Assembly: GCF_019375555.1 (NCBI RefSeq)
Contig: NZ_JAHXDN010000009.1
Location: 1 to 64,000, forward strand
Length of the DNA: 64,000 nucleotides
Source of the DNA: Roseobacter insulae
GTDB taxonomy: Bacteria > Pseudomonadota > Alphaproteobacteria > Rhodobacterales > Rhodobacteraceae
Direction of reading: 5' to 3'
Of this stretch, positions 16,105-25,585 are shown one piece after another (the stretch's first letter is position 1; each line of letters begins with the position of its first letter). The notes under the pieces were generated by a model. That model was given only the letters and a program-made list of their open reading frames with translations. It was not told the DNA's origin and ran no database searches. The translations under genes and the position numbers were made by a program.

Positions 16105-17049
16105 TCATGCCGCGCCTCGCGTCAGTCGCAGGTTCTGCGCCAGAAGATCCATCGCCGCCATCCGCACTGCAACACCCATTTCCACCTGATCCTGGATGAC
16201 GCTGCGATTGATGTCATCGGCCAGCGTGCCGTCGATCTCAACACCGCGGTTCATCGGGCCCGGGTGCATGACAATGGCGTCGGGCTTGGCGGATCTGAGC
16301 TTGTCCTCATCAAGACCGTAGCGGTGGTAATACTCACGCTCCGAAGGGATGAAGCCGCCGTCCATACGCTCCTTTTGCAGGCGCAACATCATCACCACAT
16401 CCACGTCTTTGAGACCCTCCTGCATATCGTCGAACACCTCCACGCCGAATTCGGCGATGCCGGCGGGCATCAGCGTGGGCGGCCCGATCAGGCGCAGACG
16501 GTTTTCCATTTTTCCCAGCAGCAGGATGTTCGACCGGGCCACGCGGCTATGCGCAATATCGCCGCAGATCGCGACCGAGAGCCTGTGCAACCGCCCCTTG
16601 GCGCGGCGAATCGTAAGCGCATCCAGAAGCGCCTGTGTTGGATGCTCGTGACGTCCGTCGCCCGCATTGAGAACCGCGCAATTGACCTTTTGCGCCAGCA
16701 GATCCACCGCGCCGGAATGTGGATGACGCACGACGAGCAGGTCGGGGTGCATGGCGTTGAGTGTCAGCGCCGTGTCGATCAGCGTTTCGCCTTTTTTCAC
16801 GGAGCTGGCCTGCATCGCCATGTTCATGACATCCGCGCCCAGTCTCTTGCCGGCAATCTCAAAGCTTGCCTGCGTGCGCGTGGAATTCTCGAAGAACATG
16901 TTGATCTGCGTGAGCCCGACAAGCGCATCTGCGTGCTTGTCCGGCAATCTGTTCAGCGTGACATATTGATCCGCCAGATCCAGCAACGTCGTGATCTCGT
17001 CGGGGCGCAGTGCCTCGATACCAAGCAGGTGGCGGTGCGGGAACGTCAT
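16105..17049 (-). CDS. pyrB: Aspartate carbamoyltransferase catalytic subunit
   Basis: A 314-residue enzyme that makes N-carbamoyl-aspartate from carbamoyl phosphate and aspartate, the committed step of pyrimidine synthesis. The carbamoyl-phosphate motif [23 protein letters not shown], the aspartate-side loop [10 protein letters not shown] and the closing [13 protein letters not shown] are all present. Length is typical (about 310). The Met at 17049 is chosen because [14 protein letters not shown] aligns with the family start and a promoter lies just upstream. No regulatory pyrI is seen; the downstream metal-free dihydroorotase homologue could be the partner. Confidence 0.95.
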   Translation of the reverse strand: MTFPHRHLLGIEALRPDEITTLLDLADQYVTLNRLPDKHADALVGLTQINMFFENSTRTQASFEIAGKRLGADVMNMAMQASSVKKGETLIDTALTLNAMHPDLLVVRHPHSGAVDLLAQKVNCAVLNAGDGRHEHPTQALLDALTIRRAKGRLHRLSVAICGDIAHSRVARSNILLLGKMENRLRLIGPPTLMPAGIAEFGVEVFDDMQEGLKDVDVVMMLRLQKERMDGGFIPSEREYYHRYGLDEDKLRSAKPDAIVMHPGPMNRGVEIDGTLADDINRSVIQDQVEMGVAVRMAAMDLLAQNLRLTRGAA

Positions 17050-17076
17050 GGGCGGCAACCTATCGTGATTTCTCAC

Positions 17077-17105
17077 CTTATAGGGAGGGGTTGCGGGACG
17101 GGCAA
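17077..17105 (-). promoter_or_regulatory. Probable promoter of the pyrB operon
   Basis: On the minus strand TTGCCC (17105-17100) is separated by 17 bases from TATAAG (17082-17077), and the pyrB ATG follows 28 bases later. Spacing and hexamers match alphaproteobacterial housekeeping promoters. It would drive pyrB and the genes behind it. Confidence 0.5.
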
Positions 17106-17165
17106 GCCGGGCGTTCATGCGCAACAGCTGTTCAGTTCCGGCAAACGGAGGCGTAAAGTGCCGCC

Positions 17166-17945
17166 ATGGAATCAGCTCAGTATCATCAGGCGCTTGCGCT
17201 GCTGGACTGGCAGATCGAACTTGGCGCGACCGAGGCGATCTGCGACGCGCCCGTGAACTGCTATGATCTGCCCGATACGCTGGCCAAACCCAAACCGCCG
17301 GAGACGCGAAACGCACCCGCCGCGCAGACGACCCCTGCCGCACAGACTGACCCGGTTGCGGAGGCGGGCCGGCTGGCCGAAGCCGCGCAGGATCTTGATG
17401 GATTGCGCGCCGCTCTGGACGGGTTCGAGCACTGCGAGCTGAAACGGGGCGCACGCAATCTGGTGTTTTCAGACGGTTTTCCCGGAGCACCTGTGATGAT
17501 CATCGGCGAAGCGCCGGGCCGGGACGAAGACCGCGAGGGCCGCCCTTTCGTCGGACGCGCCGGGCAGTTGCTGGACAAGATGCTGGCGGCCATCGACATG
17601 GGGCGCGACCGCGCAGATGCGCCCGTCTACATCACCAATGTCCTGCCATGGCGGCCCCCGCAGAACCGCGACCCTCACCCTGATGAGATTGCGATGATGC
17701 GCCCGTTTCTGGAGCGGCACATCGCGCTGGCCAATCCCCAAGCCATTGTGGTCATGGGTAATATCAGCGCGCAGGCACTGCTGGGCAAGCGCGGCATCAC
17801 CCGGTTGCGAGGCACGTGGACCGAGTGTTTTGGACGGCCTGCGCTGCCGATGTTCCACCCGGCGTACCTGTTGCGGCAACCAGCGGCAAAACGGGAGGCA
17901 TGGGCCGACCTGCTCAGCCTCAAGGCGCGGCTAAGCGATGGTTGA
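17166..17945 (+). CDS. Uracil-DNA glycosylase, family-4-like
   Basis: This 259-residue repair enzyme should excise uracil from DNA. Motif A reads [19 protein letters not shown] (residues 112-130) and motif B reads FHPAYLLR (230-237). [20 protein letters not shown] matches the central family-4 region. The N-terminal 70 residues are a variable Ala/Pro-rich leader common in alphaproteobacterial versions. Family-4 enzymes usually hold a 4Fe-4S cluster with four cysteines. Here Cys occurs only at 26, 32, 90 and 221, and the two central ligand positions look replaced by Trp162 and Met177/178. It overlaps the LysE gene by eight bases. Confidence 0.85.
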   Translation: MESAQYHQALALLDWQIELGATEAICDAPVNCYDLPDTLAKPKPPETRNAPAAQTTPAAQTDPVAEAGRLAEAAQDLDGLRAALDGFEHCELKRGARNLVFSDGFPGAPVMIIGEAPGRDEDREGRPFVGRAGQLLDKMLAAIDMGRDRADAPVYITNVLPWRPPQNRDPHPDEIAMMRPFLERHIALANPQAIVVMGNISAQALLGKRGITRLRGTWTECFGRPALPMFHPAYLLRQPAAKREAWADLLSLKARLSDG

Positions 17946-18549
17946 TCCCATTGTCCTTGCGGCCTTCGTGCCCGCCGCGCTGGCCCTGAATTTCACGCCG
18001 GGGGCTGACATGATGTTCTGTCTGGGGCAGGGGGTCCGGTCGGGACCTCATGCAGCCTGGGCTGCCAGTGCGGGGATTTCGCTGGGCAGTATGATCCATG
18101 TGCTGATGGCGGGGGCGGGGTTGAGCGCGCTGGTTGCCTCCGTTCCCTTCGCTTTCGACGTCATCAGGTGGGTTGGTGTGGGCTACCTTCTTTGGCTTGC
18201 ATTTCACGCAATGCGTGCATCCGGCAGGCCGCCGCGGGGCGATCCGGCGCCCCGAGGTCATGCGTTTCGTGCGGGCCTGTTGGTCAATCTGACAAATCCC
18301 AAGGTCATTCTTTTCGTCTTGGCCTTCGTGCCGCAATTCGTGGTGCCCGAGGCGGGTCCCGTCTGGGCGCAGTTTGCGATCTTCGGTGCAATTATCGCGG
18401 GCTGTGGGTTTATTGTGAACGGCGTCGTTGGCGTTTTCGCAGGCTCGATCGGTCCCAGACTGGCACGAGGCAGCAGGGTTCTGGATTGGTTGACCGCCGG
18501 AATTTTCGCAGCCCTTGCCGGTCGGCTGGCCCTATTGGAGAAAGCATAA
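17938..18549 (+). CDS. LysE/RhtB family amino-acid exporter
   Basis: A 203-residue inner-membrane protein with about six hydrophobic segments. The LysE family signature appears at the start as [20 protein letters not shown] and again in [23 protein letters not shown]. Such proteins export amino acids or derivatives such as homoserine lactones. The substrate cannot be predicted. Its start lies inside the uracil-DNA glycosylase gene (eight-base overlap) and moaB begins two bases after its stop, so these three genes form an operon. Confidence 0.88.
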   Translation: MVDPIVLAAFVPAALALNFTPGADMMFCLGQGVRSGPHAAWAASAGISLGSMIHVLMAGAGLSALVASVPFAFDVIRWVGVGYLLWLAFHAMRASGRPPRGDPAPRGHAFRAGLLVNLTNPKVILFVLAFVPQFVVPEAGPVWAQFAIFGAIIAGCGFIVNGVVGVFAGSIGPRLARGSRVLDWLTAGIFAALAGRLALLEKA

Positions 18550-18550
18550 A

Positions 18551-19093
18551 ATGAGCCGCATCGACACGACGAAAGATTTTGTTCCCGTCCGCATCGCTAT
18601 CCTGACGGTCTCGGACAGCCGGAGCCTGTCGGAGGATAAATCCGGCGATGTGCTGGTTGCGCGCCTGCTCGAAGCGGGTCACGAGCTGGCAGATCGCCGC
18701 CTTTTGCCGGATGAGCGAGATCAGATAGCCGACCAGCTGCGCACGTGGTGCGAGGATTCAGGGGTTGACGTTGTGATTTCCACGGGAGGTACCGGCCTGA
18801 CCGGGCGTGACGTCACGGTCGAGGCGCATCGCGATGTGTACGAAAAGGAAATCGACGCCTTTGGCACTGTCTTCACCATGGTTTCCATGCAGAAAATCGG
18901 CACCAGCGCGGTGCAGAGCCGCGCAACCGGCGGCGTGGCCAATGGCACGTATCTGTTTGCGCTGCCGGGCAGTCCCGGTGCCTGCAAGGATGCGTGGGAC
19001 GACATCCTGGCGCGGCAACTTGATTACCGGCACAGACCCTGCAATTTCGTCGAGATACTGCCGCGTTTGGATGAACATCAGCGACGGAAATAG
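18551..19093 (+). CDS. moaB: Molybdenum cofactor biosynthesis protein MoaB
   Basis: A 180-residue MoaB/Mog-fold protein that adenylates molybdopterin or prepares it for metal insertion. It shows RIAILTVSDSRSLSEDKSGD, the MPT-binding loop VVISTGGTGLTGRDVT, and ALPGSPGACKDAWDDIL. Length and order match MoaB. It begins two bases after the LysE-type gene. Other cofactor genes (fdhD, mobA, mobB, moeA) lie at 31.9-36 kb in the same window, so moaB is separated from that cluster. Confidence 0.92.
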   Translation: MSRIDTTKDFVPVRIAILTVSDSRSLSEDKSGDVLVARLLEAGHELADRRLLPDERDQIADQLRTWCEDSGVDVVISTGGTGLTGRDVTVEAHRDVYEKEIDAFGTVFTMVSMQKIGTSAVQSRATGGVANGTYLFALPGSPGACKDAWDDILARQLDYRHRPCNFVEILPRLDEHQRRK

Positions 19094-19120
19094 CTTCGGG
19101 ATGCGTAACACCCTTGTGGG

Positions 19121-19148
19121 TTGGTATTTTTTCCCGCCAGGCTAGGAT
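19121..19148 (+). promoter_or_regulatory. Possible promoter of the RND efflux operon
   Basis: TTGGTA (19121-19126) and TAGGAT (19143-19148) are separated by 16 bases and lie 39 bases before the adaptor gene ATG. A weak stem (ACCC/GGGT, 19110-19121) followed by a run of six T bases just upstream could end moaB transcription in the same short gap. Confidence 0.35.
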
Positions 19149-19186
19149 ATAGTCACCGGGTAACAAGCCTTTAGGATAAATGTGTA

Positions 19187-20644
19187 ATGCGGTTCTTGCG
19201 GCAAAGCATGATCGGATTGTTTCTGGCAGCAGTCACGCTCGGCCTGCTGGTCTATGCCGGGCAACTGGTGGGCGTGGCGGTTCAGGACCGGCTGAACGCC
19301 GAAGCGGTTGTGCCGCCAGCCAGAGAGCGGGTGTTCGCGGTCAATGTCCGCATGGCCGAAGAACAGACGATCACGCCGCTGCTGGAGGTTTTTGGCGAGG
19401 TCGCATCGCGGCGGACGCTGGAACTGCGCGCAGCTGTCGGCGGGCGCGTGGTCGAGCTTGCCCCCAATTTCGAAGATGGCGGTGCAGTGCGCCGCGGTGA
19501 TGTTCTTGTGCGCATCGATCCAGCGGATATGCAGTCTGCGCTGGACCGGCTGACGGCCGATCTGGCCGATGCAGAAGCCGAGGTTCGCGACGCCGCCAGA
19601 GCGCGTGATCTGGCCCGGGACGAAGAGGCGGCGGCCGAAGATCAGGTCGCCTTGCGCCAAAAAGCCTACCGGCGACAGGTGGATCTGGCTGCGCGCGGGG
19701 TGGGCACCGCTGCCGCAGTCGAGGTCTCCGAACTGGAAACCGCGGCAGCCCGCGCCACCGTTCTGGCGCGCAGGCAGGCCGTCACGCAGGCAGAGGCGCG
19801 TATTGATCAGGCCGCAACCCGCCTGTCCAGAGCACAGATCGCGCTGGCCGAGGCCCAACGCAATCTTGAGGATGCGACATTGGAAGCCCCGTTCGATGGC
19901 ACGCTGAGCGAAACCGCGGTGGTCGAAGGGCGGTTGGTATCGGCGAACGAGCGTCTGGCGGATTTGATCGACCCCCATGATCTGGAAGTATCGTTCCGCC
20001 TGTCCACAGCGCAATATGCGCGATTGCTTGATGCGGGCGGCGACCTGATAAAGGCTCCGGTCACGGCGACGCTGGATGTCACGGGTGTTGATCTGGCGGC
20101 GACGGGAACGCTTAGCCGGGTCAGTGCTGCTGCGGGTGAAGGCCAGACCGGCCGCCTGGTTTTTGCCCGCCTGACGGACGCGCCGGGGTTTCGGCCCGGT
20201 GATTTCGTGACCGTGCAGGTGCGTGAACCGCCGCTGGAAAATGTGGTGCAACTGCCGGCCTCCTCTCTGGATGCCCAGGGCGAGGTTCTGCTGCTCACCG
20301 GCGACGACCGGCTGGAGGCACTCGATGTCACGCTGTTGCGGCGCCAGGGGGATGATGTTCTGGTGCGCGGCGACGGATTGGCGGGGCGGGAGGTTGTCAC
20401 CACCAGAACCCCGCTGCTGGGTCCGGGCATCGCGGTGCGTCCGCTGCGGACCGAGCCGCAAAGCCGGGCGACGATCCCCGATATGCTTGAATTGAGCGAA
20501 GAACGCCGCGCGCGGCTGGTGGCCTTCGTGCAAAACAACGACCGGATGCCGGAAGACGCCAAGGAAAAGGTTCTGGCACAATTGGCCGAACGCGAAGTGC
20601 CGGCCAAAATGGTGGCACGCATCGAAAGCCGGATGGGAGGATAG
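19187..20644 (+). CDS. RND efflux periplasmic adaptor (membrane fusion protein)
   Basis: A 485-residue adaptor linking an inner-membrane RND pump to an outer-membrane channel. An N-terminal membrane anchor (SMIGLFLAAVTLGLLVYAGQL) is followed by a lipoyl half-motif (LRAAVGGRVVELAPNFEDGG, about 84-103). A long alpha-helical hairpin rich in Ala/Glu/Arg (about 118-230) leads to the second lipoyl half ATLEAPFDGTLSETAVVEGRLV and beta-barrel regions. It is longer than most adaptors because of a C-terminal helical tail (LSEERRARLVAFVQNNDRMP). The pump gene starts five bases after its stop. Confidence 0.9.
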   Translation: MRFLRQSMIGLFLAAVTLGLLVYAGQLVGVAVQDRLNAEAVVPPARERVFAVNVRMAEEQTITPLLEVFGEVASRRTLELRAAVGGRVVELAPNFEDGGAVRRGDVLVRIDPADMQSALDRLTADLADAEAEVRDAARARDLARDEEAAAEDQVALRQKAYRRQVDLAARGVGTAAAVEVSELETAAARATVLARRQAVTQAEARIDQAATRLSRAQIALAEAQRNLEDATLEAPFDGTLSETAVVEGRLVSANERLADLIDPHDLEVSFRLSTAQYARLLDAGGDLIKAPVTATLDVTGVDLAATGTLSRVSAAAGEGQTGRLVFARLTDAPGFRPGDFVTVQVREPPLENVVQLPASSLDAQGEVLLLTGDDRLEALDVTLLRRQGDDVLVRGDGLAGREVVTTRTPLLGPGIAVRPLRTEPQSRATIPDMLELSEERRARLVAFVQNNDRMPEDAKEKVLAQLAEREVPAKMVARIESRMGG

Positions 20645-20649
20645 CGGCA

Positions 20650-23600
20650 ATGGCGCGGCGAATTCCCGGTGCGGCTGGCGGCGTTCTGTCCTATTTCACG
20701 CGCCATCGTACCATCGCCAATCTGCTGTTCGTGCTGCTGGTGATCGCCGGGGTCGCGGCGATCCCGAATATGCGGACCCAGTTTTTTCCCGATGTGATCC
20801 TCGATAGGGTGACCGTGACGACGGAATGGGACGAGGCCGGGCCGGAAGATGTTGACCGCGCCATCGTTCAGGTGCTGGAACCGGCCTTGCTGGTTGTGGA
20901 GGGTGTTGAAAGCTCTGCCTCCAATGCGCGCGAGGGCCGGGCCGTCATCACCCTGAATTTTGAGCCCAACTGGGACATGGCGCGTGCCGCCGATGATGTT
21001 CAGGACGCGGTCGACGCGATCACCGAATTGCCCGAAGGGGCGGACGAGCCGCGTGTGCGCCGGTCCGTATGGCGGGACCGGGTGACCGATGTGGTGATCA
21101 CCGGCCCGGTGACGCCACAGCAATTGGCCCTGTTTGCCGATGAGTTCGTGACACGGCTGTTTGCGGCTGGCGTCACACGCACCAGAATTCGCGGTGTCGC
21201 AGCCCCCCGCACAGTGGTCGAGGTCTCATCCGCCCGGCTGATCGCCAATGATGTCAGCATGGCGGAGATCGCCGCTGCCATCGCCGCCGAAGCCGATACC
21301 GACCCCGCAGGGGATGTAACCGGGGCAAACGCAAGGGTGCGCACGGGCACGGAGAAACGCGAGCCCGATCAGATAGCCGGTATCGTCCTGCGGTCCGAAC
21401 CCAATGGCGCGAAGCTGACCATTGGCGATCTGGCGGTCGTGACGCGGGAAGGGGCGGATCGCAACCGCAGTTACCTCGTGGGCGAAAACCCGGCGATTTC
21501 AATACGTGTCGACCGGTCTGTCAAAGGTGATGCAATCGGCATTCAGGAAACGGTTGAAGAGGTTGCCGCCGAGCTTCAGGCGACCCTGCCGGAAGGCGTT
21601 TCCGTCGAACTGATCCGAACGCGCGCGGCCGCGATCACCGGGCGGCTGGACATATTGATCGACAACGGCCTGATCGGCCTGGGGCTGGTTCTGAGTCTGC
21701 TCTTCCTGTTCCTGAATGCCCGGACGGCTTTCTGGGTGGCTGCTGGTATTCCTGCTGCGATGATGGGGGCGATTGCGTTGATGTACGCCGCCGGTCTCAC
21801 CATCAACATGATATCCCTCTTCGGTCTCATCATCACCTTAGGCATCGTCGTGGATGATGCCATCGTGGTGGGCGAACACGCCGATCACCGGGCGCGCAGG
21901 TTCAATGAAACGCCCTACGTCGCGGCCGAAAATGCCGCGCGCCGCATGGCGATGCCGGTTTTCGCCGCCACCCTGACAACGGTGATCGCCTTTTTTGGCC
22001 TTGTGGCCATCGGCGGACGATTTGGATTGCTGATCCGGGATATTCCCCTGACCGTGATCGCCGTGCTGATCGCGTCACTCATTGAGTGTTTTCTCATTCT
22101 GCCCAATCACATGGCCCATGCGCTGGCCGCGCAGGCGAAGGAGCGGTGGTACGACTGGCCGAGCCGCCAGGTCAACCGGGGCTTCCGCTGGGTGCGTGAA
22201 AACCTGTTTCGGCCTCTCATGGCCGGTGTCATCACCGCCCGCTACGTCGTGCTGGCGGGCGTTGTCGTAATCCTGGCCAGTCAGATCGCCATCTTCGTGC
22301 GGGGCGACGTGCAATGGCGATTCTTCAATGCCCCGGAACGCGGCTCGGTCACGGGCAACTTTGCCATGGCTGAAGGTGCGTCGCGACAGGACACCCTGGA
22401 AATGACGCGTGAACTGCAACGCGCCACAGAAGCGCTCGCGGCGGAGTACGAGGCACGTTTCGGCACCAACCCGGTGGAATATGTTCTGTCGGAGATTGGC
22501 GGAAATGCCGGGCGCGGTCTGGACGGGGCGGACACCAAGGACAAGGATCTGCTCGGCGCCATCTCGATTGAACTGATCGACGCGGACCTGCGTCCCTATT
22601 CCAGTTTCGCCTTTGTCGGCGACCTGCGCGACAGTGTCGTCAACCATCCTCTGGCCGAGACGGTCTCTTTTCGCGGGTGGCGCTCAGGCCCGGGGGGCGA
22701 TGCTTTGAGTGTTCAGCTTTACGGCGGTGATACCGACACCCTGAAGGCCGCGAGCATGGATTTGCAGGACGCGCTGCTGCTTTATCCCGAAGTATCCGCC
22801 GTGCAGGACAATCTGGCGTATGACAAGGAAGAGCTGATCCTGGATCTGACTGCGCAAGGTCAGGCTCTGGGGTTCACGATAGGTGAGCTGGGGCGTGTTT
22901 TAAGAAACCGGCTTGGTGGGATTGAGGCCGCGACGTACCCCGATGGCCCCCGCAGTGCGACAATCGACGTGGTCCTGCCCGAGGGCGAACTCACGGCTGA
23001 TTTCCTGGACCGCACGCAGATGCGCACGCCGGAAGGAAACTACGTGCCGCTGGCCGATATCGTGAGCGTCAAGCGGCGCATCGGTTTCAGTACGGTGCGT
23101 CGTGAAAACGGCATCAGGACCATCACGGTCTCGGGCGACATTTCGGAAGACAATCCGGCGCGTGCAGCGGAGATTCAAAAGACGCTGGAAGAGGAGATAT
23201 TGCCCCGCATCGCCAGTGAACGACAGGTGGAGTGGCGTTTGTCCGGCCTGTCGGAACAGGAGAGCACATTTCTGAATGACGCGATGACAGGCCTTGTTCT
23301 GTGTCTGACCGGTATTTACCTTGTGCTGGCATGGGTGTTCGGCAGTTGGACGCGCCCCATGGTGGTTATGGCGATCATTCCCTTTGGTCTGGTCGGCACC
23401 ATCTACGGCCACGTGCTGTGGGACGTGCCGCTGAGCATGTTCACGGTGGTTGGATTGCTGGGCATGACCGGCATCATCATCAACGATTCCATCGTTCTGA
23501 TCACCACAATCGACGAATACGCCGAAGAGCGCGGCCTGATCCCCTCCATCATCGATGGCACGTCCGACAGGTTGCGGCCTGTCATGCTGACCACGATGAC

Positions 23601-24051
23601 GACCGTTCTGGGCATGGCGCCGCTTTTGTACGAAAGCAGCCGTCAGGCGCAGTTTCTGAAACCCACGGTGATCACGCTGGTCTACGGGCTTGCCTTTGGT
23701 ATGATTCTGGTCCTCCTGGTGGTGCCGGCCCTAGTTGCCGCCCAGCATGATATCGCGCGCCAGATGGCGGCAATGCGCCGTGGCCTCAAAGCGCCGGTGC
23801 CCGGTGTCAGATGGGGCTTTGCCGGCCTGTGGGTGCTGATCCTCTCTTGGGGGCTGTTCACACTCGGGTGGGCGATATGGTTTGGCACTTTGCCGGACGC
23901 CCTTGCGACGATTTTCCCGATGGTGTCACAGGTGACCCCCACGCTGGCCGCCCTGATGTTGTTTATCGCCGGTGCAGGTGCCGTGGCTGCCATCGCGTAT
24001 GCCATGGCCGCCAGTGCGCTTTACCTGCGCCGACGGAAAACGCTTGTTTAA
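20650..24051 (+). CDS. RND-family efflux permease (AcrB/AcrF superfamily)
   Basis: A 1133-residue proton-driven inner-membrane pump. TM1 is at about 14-36 (IANLLFVLLVIAGVAAIPNM). The TM4 proton-relay pair is in LGIVVDDAIVVGEHADHRAR, and the second repeat has VVGLLGMTGIIINDSIVLIT. In AcrB the last segment carries Lys940, but here the matching position is hydrophobic, as in other HAE-type subgroups. After the usual 12 spans there is a C-terminal extension (about 1060-1133) with two more hydrophobic segments. Co-encoded with the adaptor; no outer-membrane channel gene is present in the window. Substrates unknown. Confidence 0.9.
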   Translation: MARRIPGAAGGVLSYFTRHRTIANLLFVLLVIAGVAAIPNMRTQFFPDVILDRVTVTTEWDEAGPEDVDRAIVQVLEPALLVVEGVESSASNAREGRAVITLNFEPNWDMARAADDVQDAVDAITELPEGADEPRVRRSVWRDRVTDVVITGPVTPQQLALFADEFVTRLFAAGVTRTRIRGVAAPRTVVEVSSARLIANDVSMAEIAAAIAAEADTDPAGDVTGANARVRTGTEKREPDQIAGIVLRSEPNGAKLTIGDLAVVTREGADRNRSYLVGENPAISIRVDRSVKGDAIGIQETVEEVAAELQATLPEGVSVELIRTRAAAITGRLDILIDNGLIGLGLVLSLLFLFLNARTAFWVAAGIPAAMMGAIALMYAAGLTINMISLFGLIITLGIVVDDAIVVGEHADHRARRFNETPYVAAENAARRMAMPVFAATLTTVIAFFGLVAIGGRFGLLIRDIPLTVIAVLIASLIECFLILPNHMAHALAAQAKERWYDWPSRQVNRGFRWVRENLFRPLMAGVITARYVVLAGVVVILASQIAIFVRGDVQWRFFNAPERGSVTGNFAMAEGASRQDTLEMTRELQRATEALAAEYEARFGTNPVEYVLSEIGGNAGRGLDGADTKDKDLLGAISIELIDADLRPYSSFAFVGDLRDSVVNHPLAETVSFRGWRSGPGGDALSVQLYGGDTDTLKAASMDLQDALLLYPEVSAVQDNLAYDKEELILDLTAQGQALGFTIGELGRVLRNRLGGIEAATYPDGPRSATIDVVLPEGELTADFLDRTQMRTPEGNYVPLADIVSVKRRIGFSTVRRENGIRTITVSGDISEDNPARAAEIQKTLEEEILPRIASERQVEWRLSGLSEQESTFLNDAMTGLVLCLTGIYLVLAWVFGSWTRPMVVMAIIPFGLVGTIYGHVLWDVPLSMFTVVGLLGMTGIIINDSIVLITTIDEYAEERGLIPSIIDGTSDRLRPVMLTTMTTVLGMAPLLYESSRQAQFLKPTVITLVYGLAFGMILVLLVVPALVAAQHDIARQMAAMRRGLKAPVPGVRWGFAGLWVLILSWGLFTLGWAIWFGTLPDALATIFPMVSQVTPTLAALMLFIAGAGAVAAIAYAMAASALYLRRRKTLV

Positions 24052-24854
24052 CCTGGTGTGCATCCCCGGATGTCAATCGCGTGGTTCTGTCCCAGCACGG
24101 TCAGCCGGATGGCCGAGCGGTCAAGCGCGATGGGGCCGCCATTGATGTGGACCATTTCGGACGTGGCGATCACCTCTTGCCCGGCGCGATGTGTCTGTGC
24201 TTCGCTCACCCAGATCTCGCCCGCGCCGGGTTCGATGATCATCACCTCGTTGCCCCCTGCCGAGGGCGCGGTCACCCGCGCCTCGATCCGCAGGCCGTCC
24301 TCGGTGGGTTCAACACGGCAGGTTGCCGCCGTCACGCCCGCCTCGCGGGCAGAATAGGGGCGCTGCGCCAGTGAGGCCGCAATTGCGGGGGTCGGCTTGG
24401 CGCTGCCGTCACCCAATAGCTCATCAAAGCTGACGCGATGCGGCACGCAGATGTCTGCGCAGATGCCGATATCCAGTACAAGTCTGAGGCGCACCGGCTG
24501 ATCCGGGGTCTTTGGGGCCAGTGTCAGTGGAATGACAAGCTCGTTCGCATATCCGATGGATCGCATGCCGTTTTGATCAAAGATGGAGGGCGTCGGCCAG
24601 GATATGGCGACAGAATGGAGGTTTCTGGAACCGGACCAGTCGAACCTTGGCGGGATACCGGCGTCGCCGGGCGCGCGCCAGTACGTCTTCCAGCCCGGTT
24701 CCAGCGTGAGCCGCACCGCGGCGACACGCGATCCGTCGGCCTGAACCCAGCCCGGCAACAGCTCGGCGGTTACCGGCACGTCAAAGGCGTCCCGTGCCAG
24801 ACCCGGCAGGGAGAAGATGAGAACGAAGGCGATAGCAAGAACAGCACGTATCAT
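24048..24854 (-). CDS. Exported DsbD-alpha-like thiol-disulfide domain protein
   Basis: A 268-residue periplasmic protein with a signal peptide (MIRAVLAIAFVLIFSLPG). It resembles the N-terminal domain of DsbD: WKTYWRAPGDAGIPPRFDW, then a spaced cysteine pair in DIGICADICVPHRV at the position of the DsbD-alpha redox cysteines. The transmembrane and thioredoxin parts of DsbD are absent, so it may receive electrons from a separate CcdA/DsbD-like partner. The ATG at 24854 follows AAAGGGT; an upstream start at 24890 would spoil the signal peptide. It converges on the RND gene with a four-base overlap. Confidence 0.8.
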   Translation of the reverse strand: MIRAVLAIAFVLIFSLPGLARDAFDVPVTAELLPGWVQADGSRVAAVRLTLEPGWKTYWRAPGDAGIPPRFDWSGSRNLHSVAISWPTPSIFDQNGMRSIGYANELVIPLTLAPKTPDQPVRLRLVLDIGICADICVPHRVSFDELLGDGSAKPTPAIAASLAQRPYSAREAGVTAATCRVEPTEDGLRIEARVTAPSAGGNEVMIIEPGAGEIWVSEAQTHRAGQEVIATSEMVHINGGPIALDRSAIRLTVLGQNHAIDIRGCTPG

Positions 24855-24972
24855 ACCCTTTGATATGAGTGAGTGCAGGTGAAATGCCAAGTCACGATCA
24901 GGTCAGCCATGTTTCGCTAGAACAGTCGTCATGCCCCTTGCGCCGGAAGTTGCACCACGCCATTCTAAGGCT

Positions 24973-25557
24973 ATGACACCTGCATCTTCCGATACCGGAA
25001 CCTATGATTTGAATGGCAAATTGCTGGTGGCAATGCCGTCGATGGGTGATGCGCGGTTCGAACGCGCGGTCATTCTGCTGTGTGCATATTCCGACAAGGG
25101 CGCAATGGGTCTGATCCTGAACAAGCCGAGCGTTGATGTGCGCATGAGCGACGTTTTGGATCAGCTGGAAATCCAGCCATCCGAAAGTGCAGCCGCGATG
25201 CCGGTGCATTTCGGCGGACCGGTTGAGACCGGTCGCGGGTTCGTCCTGCATTCCAGCGACTACGAATCCAGCCTGCACACGCTGTCGGTGCCCGGCGGGT
25301 TCGGTATGACGGCGACATTGGACATTCTCGAAGAAATAGCCTGTGACAAGGGGCCTGATTGTGCACTGATGATGCTGGGCTACGCGGGCTGGGGGCCCGG
25401 ACAACTTGAAAACGAGATCGTCAAGAACGGGTGGCTGACGACGGATGCAAATCCCAAGCTGGTGTTTTCCACACCCGCAAAATCCAAATGGTCCGAAGCC
25501 GTCCGCAGTCTGGGCATCGACCCGTTGGGCCTGTCCCCCACGGCCGGGCACGCCTGA
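24973..25557 (+). CDS. YqgE/AlgH family protein
   Basis: A 194-residue cytosolic protein of the UPF0301 (YqgE/AlgH) family, whose biochemical role is not established. The diagnostic sequences are [20 protein letters not shown] near the N-terminus, [31 protein letters not shown] and [16 protein letters not shown]. Length is normal. The ATG at 24973 has AAGG just before it and begins the conserved region; an extension to 24931 exists but looks non-coding. It converges on the Sua5 gene. Confidence 0.92.
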   Translation: MTPASSDTGTYDLNGKLLVAMPSMGDARFERAVILLCAYSDKGAMGLILNKPSVDVRMSDVLDQLEIQPSESAAAMPVHFGGPVETGRGFVLHSSDYESSLHTLSVPGGFGMTATLDILEEIACDKGPDCALMMLGYAGWGPGQLENEIVKNGWLTTDANPKLVFSTPAKSKWSEAVRSLGIDPLGLSPTAGHA

Positions 25558-25585
25558 GCGGAAGCAATAGCGCGTAATGCGCTCC

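Noticed and set aside
19142-20650. Antisense open frame of about 502 codons opposite the RND adaptor
   Set aside because: Shadow frame; composition unlike a folded protein.
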